A stretch of DNA of 13,366 nucleotides from a bacterium (GCA_030588935.1 JAUUWR010000021.1:1-13366), one strand, 5' to 3'. Shown: positions 1 to 5,917, counted from the stretch's first letter. Translations and numbers: made by a program. The notes: generated by a model not told the origin, from the sequence alone.

Positions 1-452
1 GTCTCAATTGTGACAGAAAAGGTACCCCAAGGATAATAGGGTTGTCTCCCCCAATAGTTCAAATTGACGGGGAGGCTTGCTACTCCGCTGTCGGCTCTTC
101 CTATCCTGGCCGTGCATAAGCGACCAAGGGTGATGGAGTTCACAGATTAAAAGGAATCGTTAGCTGGGTTAAGATCGTCGTGAGACAGATTGTTTGATAT
201 CTATTAGGTATGTTGTTGTTTGAGTGGAAGGATCCTGTAGTACGAGAGGAACCGGGGTTCGAAGCCTCTGGTGTAACAGTTGTTATGAGCAGGCTGTGCA
301 GCTACGCTTTATATGGATAAGCGCTGAAAGCATCTAAGCACGAAGCCATCCGCAAAACGAAACAACAAAGGCCGTCGCAGAAGACGACGTTGATAGAGTT
401 GATATGTAAGATTCAAGGCAACAAGAATCTCAGTATGCAACTACTAAAAGCC
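1..452 (+). rRNA. rrl: 23S ribosomal RNA, 3' end (partial)
   Basis: This is the 3' part of the large-subunit rRNA, cut by the window edge. It contains part of the peptidyl-transferase centre: the GGATAA...TCTCCC stretch near 31-50, CTGTCGGCTC of the A-loop at 88-97 and CGTCGTGAGACAG near 176-188. The sarcin-ricin loop AGTACGAGAGGAACC is at 239-253. The tail contains GTTGATAGAGT and GCAACTACTAAAAG, the latter matching the usual archaeal 23S end, so the mature 3' end is estimated at about 450-455 by analogy rather than by a defined processing stem. No 5S gene follows here, so 5S is either unlinked or outside the window. Confidence 0.96.
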
Positions 453-580
453 ACATTTTTTGAATATGTCTTAAAATAAAGTTAAGTTGTTCTCTGTCTG
501 TATTTTGAATATGATTATATTTTCTAATGAATATAATACACTATAATTAAATATAAATATTCTAATTAATAAAATTAATA

Positions 581-982
581 ATGCCACAAAATATTCCTTA
601 TCCTGTATCTAAATATGAAAAAGTTCTAAAAAACATTCGTGATGCTTCACAAGAATATTCTTCTGCACTTAAAAAAGAAATTAAAATAATAAGTTTTTGG
701 TTATGTGAACAAGATAATGAATCTGAAGATTATAGCCTAAAGCAAAATGAAGATGGTAATTTTAGTTTTTATTGTGATAATGATAGAGTTTCTATTAGAA
801 ATTTAGCTGAAAAAATTCAGAGATATGATGAAAGGGGTGTTAATATTCCTCCAGAACAAATAATAAAAGATTATTTGAAGGAGATAGAACCTTTATTAAA
901 ACTACATGAAATTAAGGAAGCAAGAGTTGAAGAGAAAGTCAAAACAAAAATGCAACAATTAGAAAAGATATTATCTGGATAA
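581..982 (+). CDS. hypothetical charged protein, 133 aa
   Basis: I do not recognise this protein. It is soluble, strongly charged and mostly predicted helical, with no signal peptide or membrane segment. The first half has a mixed region with two Cys (residues about 42 and 64), and the C-terminal 50 residues (from IIKDYLKEIEPLL onward) are rich in Lys/Glu and could form a coiled coil. The ATG at 581 is preceded by a very A/T-rich stretch with several possible TATA elements and no Shine-Dalgarno sequence, consistent with a leaderless message. The gene follows the 23S gene by about 130 nt and ends 11 nt before a terminator-like hairpin, so it is probably a single-gene unit. Codon use is as A/T-rich as the neighbours. 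Confidence 0.65.
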   Translation: MPQNIPYPVSKYEKVLKNIRDASQEYSSALKKEIKIISFWLCEQDNESEDYSLKQNEDGNFSFYCDNDRVSIRNLAEKIQRYDERGVNIPPEQIIKDYLKEIEPLLKLHEIKEARVEEKVKTKMQQLEKILSG

Positions 983-992
983 TTTTATATTA

Positions 993-1032
993 AAAATTTG
1001 AGAAGACAAGTCTAACTCAAATTTTCTTTTTT
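993..1032 (+). terminator. hairpin plus T-rich tract after the 133-aa gene
   Basis: A perfect 10-bp stem, AAAATTTGAG (993-1002) with CTCAAATTTT (1016-1025), encloses an inner AGAC/GTCT pairing. It is followed by the T-rich stretch CTTTTTT (1026-1032). It starts 11 nt after the stop codon at 982. The layout resembles an intrinsic terminator; archaeal terminators mainly need the T-tract. Confidence 0.55.
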
Positions 1033-1112
1033 ATTAATAAGATGTATTTAATAATCGCTTTGCTAATCATCTTCATAGCTAAAAATATTTATAAGATTCT
1101 GATAAAATAAAA

Positions 1113-1142
1113 AAACTTAGGTTGGCGAAGCCTCCTAAGTTT
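1113..1142 (+). other. stable intergenic hairpin
   Basis: AAACTTAGG (1113-1121) pairs perfectly with CCTAAGTTT (1134-1142), and inside it GGC-GAA-GCC (1124-1132) forms a second small stem. It lies between two hypothetical genes, 48 nt before the next start codon. There is no T-tract after it, so a simple terminator is less likely. It may be a small RNA or a leader element. Confidence 0.5.
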
Positions 1143-1190
1143 AGTCTGTCTAATTAAGTATAATAATCTTTTTATATTCTGAAAACTTTT

Positions 1191-1580
1191 ATGTTTATGC
1201 AAGAAGAAAAAAGGGGTTTAGAGGAATTAACAGAAGAGATAGAAGAATTAGAGCAAGAAAGAAACTTGCGTAAGGAAGAATGGGAGGAAAATCCTTGCAA
1301 AGGAAATGAAGATAGTTATTATCTATCAGAAATAAATTTTAATGAGCTGTTAATTAAAAAAACAAAGATTATATTAGATGATTGTTATCAAAAGCTTAAT
1401 CTTTCTTTAGGGAATATTTGGGGGTATTCTATTTCGAGATTTATTAGAGGTTATGGAAAATTAATGAGTGTAACTGAGAAAGAACTTGAAAAATATTCTA
1501 ATGAATTGGAGAATTTTCAGAAAAAATTTTATAGATCTCCTTCTAAATCTGAGAAGAAATCAATAAACAGCAAAGTTTAA
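1191..1580 (+). CDS. hypothetical coiled-coil protein, 129 aa
   Basis: I do not recognise this protein. The first 35 residues are an almost continuous Glu/Lys/Arg-rich helix (LEELTEEIEELEQERNLR) that should form a coiled coil. The middle contains an aromatic patch (LGNIWGYSISRFIRGYGKL, residues about 78-96). The C-terminal 35 residues are again Lys/Glu-rich. No membrane segment or metal motif is visible. The first ATG (1191) is only two codons before a second ATG (1197), so either start is possible; TTTTTATATT lies about 20-25 nt upstream and fits a leaderless promoter. The stop codon overlaps the TATA-like element of the downstream RNase P RNA unit. Confidence 0.65.
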   Translation: MFMQEEKRGLEELTEEIEELEQERNLRKEEWEENPCKGNEDSYYLSEINFNELLIKKTKIILDDCYQKLNLSLGNIWGYSISRFIRGYGKLMSVTEKELEKYSNELENFQKKFYRSPSKSEKKSINSKV

Positions 1581-1582
1581 AA
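1576..1582 (+). promoter_or_regulatory. TATA box for the RNase P RNA unit
   Basis: TTTAAAA at 1576-1582 overlaps the stop codon of the upstream gene. Archaeal transcription usually starts about 25 nt downstream of the TATA centre, which would be about 1604-1606, exactly where the first GAGTGAG (1605-1611) begins. The transcript would therefore include the 5' hairpin module as well as RNase P RNA. Confidence 0.5.
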
Positions 1583-1604
1583 GCCCTTATTTTCTTGATT
1601 TATT

Positions 1605-1690
1605 GAGTGAGACAAACTTTCTTAGAAAGAAAGTTTGAACAAAGAAATAACTTTTCTGAGAAAAGTTAAATCAAAAGCAACTCACTCTAC
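1605..1690 (+). other. hairpin-rich 5' module joined to RNase P RNA
   Basis: This stretch holds three nearly perfect hairpins with three-nucleotide loops. The first is CAAACTTTCTT/AAGAAAGTTTG (1613-1623 with 1627-1637). The second is TAACTTTTC/GAAAAGTTA (1648-1656 with 1660-1668). The third is CTCACTC/GAGTGAG (1681-1687 with 1691-1697), which borrows the 5' strand of RNase P stem P1. It begins with GAGTGAG (1605-1611), a copy of the P1 5' strand. The module is probably transcribed with the RNase P RNA. It could be a processed leader, an enlarged 5' domain of the mature RNA, or an insertion flanked by a 7-bp direct repeat. Confidence 0.6.
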
Positions 1691-2017
1691 GAGTGAGGTA
1701 GTCAACTTACGGAAATTAGCTATTAAATTAGCAAGTGTTGAAATGAACGCTTATTTCTGAGGAAGGTCTGCCCATCTTTAGGGATTTACCTATGACAAAA
1801 CCATCCGCGAAAGTGGCTTGCTGTGAAGTAAAGCTCTGGTATAGAAACGACACAGTCATCTCTGAGTTGTGAACCATGCGGGGAACTTTGAAGAGATGGA
1901 TTTGCTGGAACGAGCATCTTGGTTGATGCAAAGGTCTTAGACGCCTGCTTAGGCAGATGTTGGCACAATCTGTCCTTGTTTCGAGGAGATTGACAAAAGG
2001 CGGCCTATTCCTCACTC
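1691..2017 (+). ncRNA. rnpB: RNase P RNA
   Basis: This is the catalytic RNA of RNase P, which matures tRNA 5' ends. Visible hallmarks: stem P1 GAGTGAGG (1691-1698) pairs perfectly with CCTCACTC (2010-2017), and P2 GTCAA (1701-1705) pairs with TTGAC (1990-1994). The conserved CR-I sequence GAGGAAGGTCTGCC is at 1759-1772 and CR-V, ACAAAAGGCGGCCTAT, at 1993-2008. The two form helix P4 (1764-1772 with 1999-2006), including the single bulged U (1767) seen in essentially all RNase P RNAs. AGAAACGA at 1843-1850 fits the conserved specificity-domain loop. The length of about 327 nt is normal for archaea. It ends just before a T-run (2019-2024). The 5' flank is unusual (see 1605-1690). Confidence 0.93.
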
Positions 2018-2018
2018 A

Positions 2019-2024
2019 TTTTTT
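2019..2024 (+). terminator. T-run after RNase P RNA
   Basis: Six T residues directly follow the 3' strand of stem P1. A P1 helix followed by a T-tract can serve as the transcription stop for the RNase P RNA gene. Confidence 0.4.
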
Positions 2025-2037
2025 AAAAACCAAAAGA

Positions 2038-2046
2038 TTTATATAT
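2038..2046 (+). promoter_or_regulatory. TATA box of the toxin-antitoxin operon
   Basis: TTTATATAT at 2038-2046 is a good archaeal TATA box. Start of transcription is expected near 2066-2070, giving a leader of about 50 nt with a GGAG ribosome binding site at 2107-2110 before the ATG at 2121. Confidence 0.6.
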
Positions 2047-2049
2047 CCA

Positions 2050-2099
2050 GTAAGACTAATCTTACTATCTCAGAAATCAAAGATTTCTGATGATCATCA
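2050..2099 (+). promoter_or_regulatory. cluster of palindromes, likely toxin-antitoxin operator
   Basis: Three inverted repeats lie between the TATA box and the antitoxin gene. They are GTAAGA-CTAA-TCTTAC (2050-2065), CAGAAATC-AAA-GATTTCTG (2071-2089) and the perfect palindrome TGATGATCATCA (2088-2099). AbrB-type antitoxins normally bind palindromic sites at their own promoters, so autoregulatory operators are the simplest reading. The middle repeat would also be a hairpin at the 5' end of the mRNA. Confidence 0.55.
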
Positions 2100-2120
2100 A
2101 AAATAAGGAGAATTTTTGAG

Positions 2121-2390
2121 ATGGTAAATATGAGCATAACAAGGATGAGTTCTAAAGGGCAAGTTGTAATCCCTCAGAATATGAGAAAAGATATTGAAGA
2201 AGGAGATAAATTAGTGATTATACAAAATGATAAACAAATAATTTTGAAAAAAATGGAAGATTTTGACGAGAACTTAAAAGAAGATTTAGAATTTGCAAGA
2301 AGAACTGAAGAAGCTTGGAAAGAGATTGATAGAGGAAATTTTACTTCTTATTCTAAAGAGGAATTTTTAAAAGAACTTAAAAAATGGTAG
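2121..2390 (+). CDS. AbrB/MazE-type antitoxin
   Basis: The N-terminal part (residues about 4-45) is a SpoVT/AbrB swapped-hairpin DNA-binding domain. It has the diagnostic SSKGQVVIPQNMRK segment and a following GDKLVIIQNDKQIILKK strand pair. Residues 48-89 form a charged helical tail ending FLKELKKW, the usual toxin-wrapping region. The protein should neutralise the product of the next gene and repress its own promoter; this role is inferred from family and gene order. A GGAG site lies 10 nt before the ATG. A second ATG four codons in (M4) could also serve as start. The stop codon overlaps the toxin start by 7 nt, so translation is coupled. Confidence 0.88.
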   Translation: MVNMSITRMSSKGQVVIPQNMRKDIEEGDKLVIIQNDKQIILKKMEDFDENLKEDLEFARRTEEAWKEIDRGNFTSYSKEEFLKELKKW

Positions 2391-2635
2391 TGAATGAGAT
2401 AAAAGAGAGTGATAATTTCAAGAGGATTTTTAGAAAACTTGATAAAAGTATTAGGATTAAAATTAAAAAAATTCTTTTAAAAATAATAGAAAATCCAGAA
2501 ATTGGAAAACCTATGAGTTATGGAAGAAAGGGTACAAGAGAACTTTATGTTCCTCCTTTTAGACTATCTTATGCTTATATTCCCCATGAAGATAAAATAA
2601 TTCTATTAGATTTATATCATAAGAAGATGCAATGA
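2384..2635 (+). CDS. RelE/ParE-superfamily toxin
   Basis: This 83-residue protein has the typical compact RelE/ParE layout. Two basic N-terminal helices (NFKRIFRKLDKSIRIKIKKILLKI) lead into the loop GKPMSYGRKGTRELYV, the strand pair FRLSYAYI / KIILLDLYHKK and a short end. R52, R60 and the H79-K80-K81 cluster occupy places where RelE ribonucleases keep catalytic or RNA-binding basic residues. That favours mRNA cleavage at the ribosome over the gyrase-poisoning activity of ParE, but the two cannot be separated safely by eye. The ATG sits inside the end of the antitoxin gene (7-nt overlap). A repeated intergenic element starts 19 nt downstream. Confidence 0.85.
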   Translation: MVVNEIKESDNFKRIFRKLDKSIRIKIKKILLKIIENPEIGKPMSYGRKGTRELYVPPFRLSYAYIPHEDKIILLDLYHKKMQ

Positions 2636-2653
2636 TATTATAATTTATATAAT

Positions 2654-2750
2654 TTACAAAATATTACGCTCGGGAGAGGAGATGTTTGAGCTCGCTAAAT
2701 GAACCATATTAAGAACTTATTAATTTGTAAGATTATAGATAAAAAATAAT
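2654..2750 (+). repeat. repeated intergenic element, copy A
   Basis: The left arm TTACAAAATATTA (2654-2666) pairs with the right arm TTATTAATTTGTAA (2717-2730). The core GAGATGTTTGAGCTC is at 2679-2693, GAACCATA follows at 2701-2708 and the tail GATTATAGATAAAAAA starts at 2731. The sequence ACAAAATATTACGCTC is shared exactly with copy E. The next gene starts 36 nt downstream. Confidence 0.65.
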
Positions 2751-2786
2751 ATAAATCTTTAAAAAGAAAAATTAATTATAATATTA

Positions 2787-3005
2787 ATGGATAAAGATAA
2801 ACTTGCTGAGATTTTAGATTTTATATCAAGAGAAGCTCCTAAAGATAATATTGTCGCTTTTAGTTTAGATAACCCAAGTTTTTTTGTGTATGATGAAAAT
2901 TACAGTAGAGTTATTGAAAAACTAAAAGAAAAAAATTATCAAGGAAAGGTAAGTATATTCTATAATTATGATTCTAAGAAAAATTATTCTTGTACTGCTG
3001 CTTAA
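2787..3005 (+). CDS. hypothetical small acidic protein, 72 aa
   Basis: I do not recognise this protein. It is a small soluble acidic protein. An N-terminal helix (DKDKLAEILDFISREA) leads into alternating strand-like stretches (NIVAFSLDNPSFFVYDE, KVSIFYNYDSKKNYSCTAA) with a helix between them (YSRVIEKLKEKN), so a small alpha/beta fold is likely. The ATG at 2787 is preceded by TTTAAAAAG about 28 nt upstream, fitting a leaderless start. It sits between element copy A and the tRNA-Phe gene. No partner is suggested by its neighbours. Confidence 0.6.
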   Translation: MDKDKLAEILDFISREAPKDNIVAFSLDNPSFFVYDENYSRVIEKLKEKNYQGKVSIFYNYDSKKNYSCTAA

Positions 3006-3022
3006 TCTTTTTCAATAATTAA

Positions 3023-3031
3023 CTTTAAAAA
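3023..3031 (+). promoter_or_regulatory. TATA box of tRNA-Phe
   Basis: CTTTAAAAA at 3023-3031 lies about 27 nt before the mature tRNA 5' end at 3055. The primary transcript would start near 3046-3055, with at most a very short leader. Confidence 0.55.
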
Positions 3032-3054
3032 CAGATATTCATTTACTGAGCTAC

Positions 3055-3126
3055 GGGGGAGTAGCTCAGTGGGAGAGCACTACGCTGAAGACGTAGGTGT
3101 CGTGAGTTCGATTCTCACCTCCCCCA
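3055..3126 (+). tRNA. trnF: tRNA-Phe (anticodon GAA)
   Basis: A complete cloverleaf is visible. The acceptor stem is GGGGGAG (3055-3061) with CTCCCCC (3119-3125). The D-arm is GCTC/GAGC (3064-3067 with 3075-3078). The anticodon stem is CTACG/CGTAG (3080-3084 with 3092-3096) with loop CTGAAGA, anticodon GAA at 3087-3089. The T-arm is GTGAG-TTCGATT-CTCAC (3102-3118), and the discriminator is A3126. No intron is present and the 3' CCA is not encoded. Directly upstream, CTGAGCTAC (3046-3054) is complementary to GTAGCTCAG (3061-3069) of the tRNA. Confidence 0.97.
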
Positions 3127-3134
3127 TTTATTTT

Positions 3135-3182
3135 CGGAAGTTTTATAAATCTCTTTAATCTATATTAAATATCAAAGGAGGG
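3135..3182 (+). promoter_or_regulatory. promoter and strong ribosome binding site of the 90-aa membrane protein gene
   Basis: CGGAAG (3135-3140) followed by TTTATAAA (3142-3149) is a good BRE/TATA pair starting 9 nt after the tRNA. It predicts a transcript start near 3170. AAAGGAGGG at 3174-3182 is the strongest Shine-Dalgarno sequence in the window, 4 nt before the ATG at 3187, so it fixes that start codon. Confidence 0.7.
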
Positions 3183-3186
3183 AAAA

Positions 3187-3459
3187 ATGTGTTTGGAAAA
3201 ACTTTGCGGAAAAATGTGCGGAATGCATAAAAATCCAATTAATTGCCTGCTTCATTTAATAGCCGGGGTGATAATTATTTATGCTCTATGGGTGCACAGT
3301 ATTACCTGGATAATAATAGGAATTGTAATTGCTTTAGTCGGGCATATAATTCAAGCGCTCTCATCTGGAAAACCAAGGGGAAAGGAAAAGAAAACAAAAA
3401 AATTAGGAAATAAAAACAAACTTTTAAAAACAAAAAACGAAGAGTTTGATAAAAAATAA
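3187..3459 (+). CDS. Cys-rich small membrane protein, 90 aa
   Basis: I cannot assign a function. The first 20 residues carry four Cys and a His (C2, C7, C11, H14, C20), a pattern that could bind a metal or form disulfides. Two membrane-spanning helices follow, about residues 21-38 and 40-58, joined by a very short turn (HSIT), so the protein is probably a helical hairpin. The C-terminal 30 residues are extremely basic (KPRGKEKKTKKLGNKNKLLK) and should stay in the cytoplasm near RNA or phospholipid head groups. By the positive-inside rule the Cys-rich end would also be cytoplasmic. The start is fixed by a strong ribosome binding site. The gene has its own promoter behind tRNA-Phe. Confidence 0.75.
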   Translation: MCLEKLCGKMCGMHKNPINCLLHLIAGVIIIYALWVHSITWIIIGIVIALVGHIIQALSSGKPRGKEKKTKKLGNKNKLLKTKNEEFDKK

Positions 3460-3472
3460 TATTAATAATTAA

Positions 3473-3605
3473 AAAATATTAAGTTTGAGAGATTAGTTTG
3501 AATAAGTAAGAAAAGAGATGATTAAGCTCGGAAAATGAGATGCTAAACGCGAACAACTCCTCTTCAAAGTGTAATATTTTGTGAAGTTATAGATAAAAAT
3601 AAAAT
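3473..3605 (+). repeat. repeated intergenic element, copy B
   Basis: The left arm AAAATATTA (3473-3481) is perfectly complementary to the right arm TAATATTTT (3572-3580). The core GAGATGATTAAGCTC is at 3515-3529, GAACAACTC at 3551-3559 and the tail AAGTTATAGATAAAAAT at 3584-3600. It is about 25 nt longer than the other copies between the left arm and the core. The pilin-like gene starts 30 nt downstream. Confidence 0.65.
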
Positions 3606-3635
3606 AAGCATTATAAGTTAAAAAATAATATAAAA

Positions 3636-4217
3636 ATGATAAAACAAAAAAAAGCGGCTATGGAGTTATCAATCAGCACAATTGTTATAATAGTTTTAGC
3701 TATGAGTATGTTAATTTTGGGGTTGGTTTTGATTAGGACGATTTTTACAGGGACTACGGAAAGTATCAATGAACTTAATGAAAAAGTTAAAGGAGAAATA
3801 ACAGATTTATTTGTTGATGAGTCCAGTAAACTTGTAGTCAAATTGGGTTCAGATAGAACTGCAAGAATAAGAGCTGGTACTGAAAATTTTGGAATAGGTA
3901 TTGGTGCAAAAACAATTGATGGCTCTACTGTAACGAAGGATTTAAAGTATAAATTAAGTCTTGATGACAGTGCTAGAGAGAATTGTTTAAGCATTTTAAA
4001 AACAAAAAAGGCTGAAGAGTTATTTAAACAAAAGATGAGTATTTTTTCAGAATTTGATAGATTTCAAGGGGACACTGCGTTTGCAATAATAGAAATAAGT
4101 ATTCCTGAAGGAACTCCTCTATGTACACAAAAAGTTTATATTGATGTTCGAGATGGCAACGAAGATCTTGGTCGAGAAGTATTTATAATTGAGGTTGTAA
4201 GAAAAGCTTTTTTCTAG
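3636..4217 (+). CDS. pilin-like secreted/membrane protein, ends at in-frame TAG
   Basis: The N-terminus MIKQKKAAMELSISTIVIIV followed by AMSMLILGLVLIRTIF is a class III (type IV pilin/archaellin-like) signal and hydrophobic helix. A short basic stretch is followed by a possible cleavage near KKAA|ME and a long hydrophobic segment (residues about 11-37). Residues 40-193 form a soluble, strand-rich outer domain with two Cys (C118 and C161, approximate) that could form a disulfide. Assembly into a pilus or simple membrane anchoring are both possible; no pilus motor genes are nearby. The coding frame continues for 22 codons past the TAG at 4215-4217 (see 4218-4286), which suggests a recent nonsense change or read-through. 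Element copy B lies directly upstream. Confidence 0.75.
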   Translation: MIKQKKAAMELSISTIVIIVLAMSMLILGLVLIRTIFTGTTESINELNEKVKGEITDLFVDESSKLVVKLGSDRTARIRAGTENFGIGIGAKTIDGSTVTKDLKYKLSLDDSARENCLSILKTKKAEELFKQKMSIFSEFDRFQGDTAFAIIEISIPEGTPLCTQKVYIDVRDGNEDLGREVFIIEVVRKAFF

Positions 4218-4286
4218 AAAAATAATGTGAAAGCAGATGGACAATTTTATACTGCTGATTCTTTTGATGTTAATGTTGAGGGGTAG
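4218..4286 (+). other. in-frame C-terminal extension beyond TAG
   Basis: The 22 codons after the TAG at 4215-4217 stay open in the same frame to a second TAG at 4284-4286. They read as a plausible protein end (GQFYTADSFDVNVEG). This ending resembles the last strands of related surface proteins. The region may be a remnant of a longer gene cut by a nonsense mutation, a sequencing error, or a read-through extension. Confidence 0.55.
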
Positions 4287-4390
4287 ATTTCATCTTATTT
4301 TATTTTTTGGAATTTCTATAAATCTTAAGTTGTGTATATGAGTTGATTTGGCGAACTTTATCTTCTACTTCGTCCCATTAACATTTTATT

Positions 4391-4480
4391 AAGATATTAG
4401 TTTATATAAATAAGCGAGCGAATGAAATGAGCTAGCCTATATCTTCGTAACCTAATATAAAATAAAACCTGTAAAAAGAA
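4391..4480 (+). repeat. possible divergent copy C of the repeated intergenic element
   Basis: The arms TATTAG (4395-4400) and CTAATA (4452-4457) are complementary. A core-like stretch GAATGAAATGAGCTA and the tail ATATAAAATAAAA resemble the other copies only loosely. AAGATAT (4391-4397) can instead pair with ATATCTT (4439-4445). The rest of the 227-nt gap (4287-4513) holds a TATA-like TCTATAAAT at 4315-4323 and no recognisable gene. Confidence 0.3.
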
Positions 4481-4513
4481 TAATATTAAAAAGTATAATT
4501 CTTATAATTAATT

Positions 4514-5917
4514 ATGGTGTTGAAATTATATAATACATTAAGTAGGAAGAAAGAGGTGTTTAAGCCGATTCATAAAAATAAAGTTGGGATGTATACCTGT
4601 GGACCAACAGTATATTGGTATCAGCATATTGGAAATTTAAGGAGTTATATTTTTGCTGATATTTTGAAAAGAGTTTTAAGATATGATAGATACAAAGTTA
4701 AACACGTAATGAATGTTACTGATGTTGGACATTTAACTTCTGATTCTGATGAAGGAGAAGATAAAATAGAAAAGGCTGCTAAAAAAGAAGGCAAAAAAGC
4801 CCAGGATATAGCTAATTTTTATTGGAAAATTTTTAAACAGGATTTTAAAAAATTAAATATAATAGAGCCCGATATTTGGTGCAAGGCAACTGAACATATT
4901 AAAGAACAAATTAATATGATTAAAAAAATAGAAGAAAAGGGGTTTACATATAAAACAAATGATGGGATTTATTTTGATACTTCTAAATTAAAAGATTATG
5001 GAAAATTAGTGAGATTGAAAATTAAAGATTTAAAGGCAGGTGCAAGGATAAAAATGGGTGAAAAAAAGAATAAGACTGATTTTGCTTTATGGAAATTTTC
5101 TGAAAAACCTGGAATAAGACAGCAAGAATGGAATTCTCCCTGGGGGCTTGGTTTTCCTGGCTGGCATATTGAATGTTCTGCAATGTCTTCAAAATATTTA
5201 GGAGAACAGTTTGATATTCACACTGGAGGAGAAGATCTTGCTCCTGTCCACCACACAAATGAGATTGCTCAATCAGAAACTGCTTTTGGGAAAAAACCTT
5301 GGGTAAAATATTGGCTTCATGGAGCTTTTTTAACATTTAAAGGTGAGAAAATTAGCAAGAGTAAAGGGGGGCTTTATACAATTGAAGAATTAGAAGAAAA
5401 AGGATTTCCTGTTTTAGCTTATAGGTATTTAGTATTAACTGCACATTATAAAAGCCAGTTGAATTTTACAATTAAGAATTTGCAAAATGCTCAGAATTCT
5501 TATGAGAGGTTGAAAAGTAATGTATTAGGGTTGAAAGATGATGGAAAGATTAATAAAAAATATTTGAAGGAGTTTGAAAAAGCTATGGATGATGATTTAG
5601 ATAGTTCTCAAGCTCTTCAGGTTTTATGGGCTTTGGTTAGAGATAGAAGAGCAGAAGGAAAATATCAAACAATTAAAAAAATTGATAGTGTTTTTGGATT
5701 GGATTTGTTTAAATTAAAAGTTTCAAAAGAGATTATAAAACTTGCAGAAGAAAGAAAAAGATTCAGAGACAAAAAGAACTGGAAAAAATCTGATGAGTTA
5801 AGAAAAAAGATTAATAAACAAGGATATGACATTAGTGATGTTGCTGATGGGAATTTTTTTCTTAGTGGGTCACGTGTTGTTATGATGAAAAATGACCAGA
5901 CAAAAATGCCCAAATAA
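4514..5917 (+). CDS. cysS: cysteinyl-tRNA synthetase
   Basis: This class I synthetase charges tRNA-Cys in the cytoplasm. Its length, 467 aa, matches the family. The nucleotide-binding HIGH motif appears as HIGN (residues 38-41) within CGPTVYWYQHIGN, and KMSKS as KISKS (279-283). The catalytic zinc ligands are all present: C29, C221 (GWHIECSAMSS), H246 and E250 (HHTNEIAQSE), each after the first shifted by 12 from the E. coli positions. The C-terminal part (about 320-450) is the helical anticodon-binding region. Residues after about 452 form a tail whose last codons overlap the next small gene by 26 nt. A/T-rich sequence precedes the ATG with no Shine-Dalgarno site, so a leaderless start is likely. 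Confidence 0.97.
   Translation: MVLKLYNTLSRKKEVFKPIHKNKVGMYTCGPTVYWYQHIGNLRSYIFADILKRVLRYDRYKVKHVMNVTDVGHLTSDSDEGEDKIEKAAKKEGKKAQDIANFYWKIFKQDFKKLNIIEPDIWCKATEHIKEQINMIKKIEEKGFTYKTNDGIYFDTSKLKDYGKLVRLKIKDLKAGARIKMGEKKNKTDFALWKFSEKPGIRQQEWNSPWGLGFPGWHIECSAMSSKYLGEQFDIHTGGEDLAPVHHTNEIAQSETAFGKKPWVKYWLHGAFLTFKGEKISKSKGGLYTIEELEEKGFPVLAYRYLVLTAHYKSQLNFTIKNLQNAQNSYERLKSNVLGLKDDGKINKKYLKEFEKAMDDDLDSSQALQVLWALVRDRRAEGKYQTIKKIDSVFGLDLFKLKVSKEIIKLAEERKRFRDKKNWKKSDELRKKINKQGYDISDVADGNFFLSGSRVVMMKNDQTKMPK

Noticed and set aside
1..580. 5S rRNA gene after 23S
   Set aside because: The sequence after about 455 is A/T-rich without 5S motifs, and a protein gene begins at 581.
1728..2015. Minus-strand open frames of 95 and 60 codons
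   Set aside because: They lie wholly inside the RNase P RNA gene, have no recognisable domain and have no archaeal promoter; the RNA reading is supported by helices P1, P2 and P4.
3611..3994. Minus-strand 127-codon open frame
   Set aside because: It is antisense to the pilin-like gene, and its hydrophobic, Leu/Ile/Ser-rich product is what the reverse strand of that gene gives.
4215..4217. TAG as pyrrolysine codon
   Set aside because: TAG serves as the ordinary stop of several genes here, the gene is not a methylamine methyltransferase, and no pyrrolysine genes are visible.
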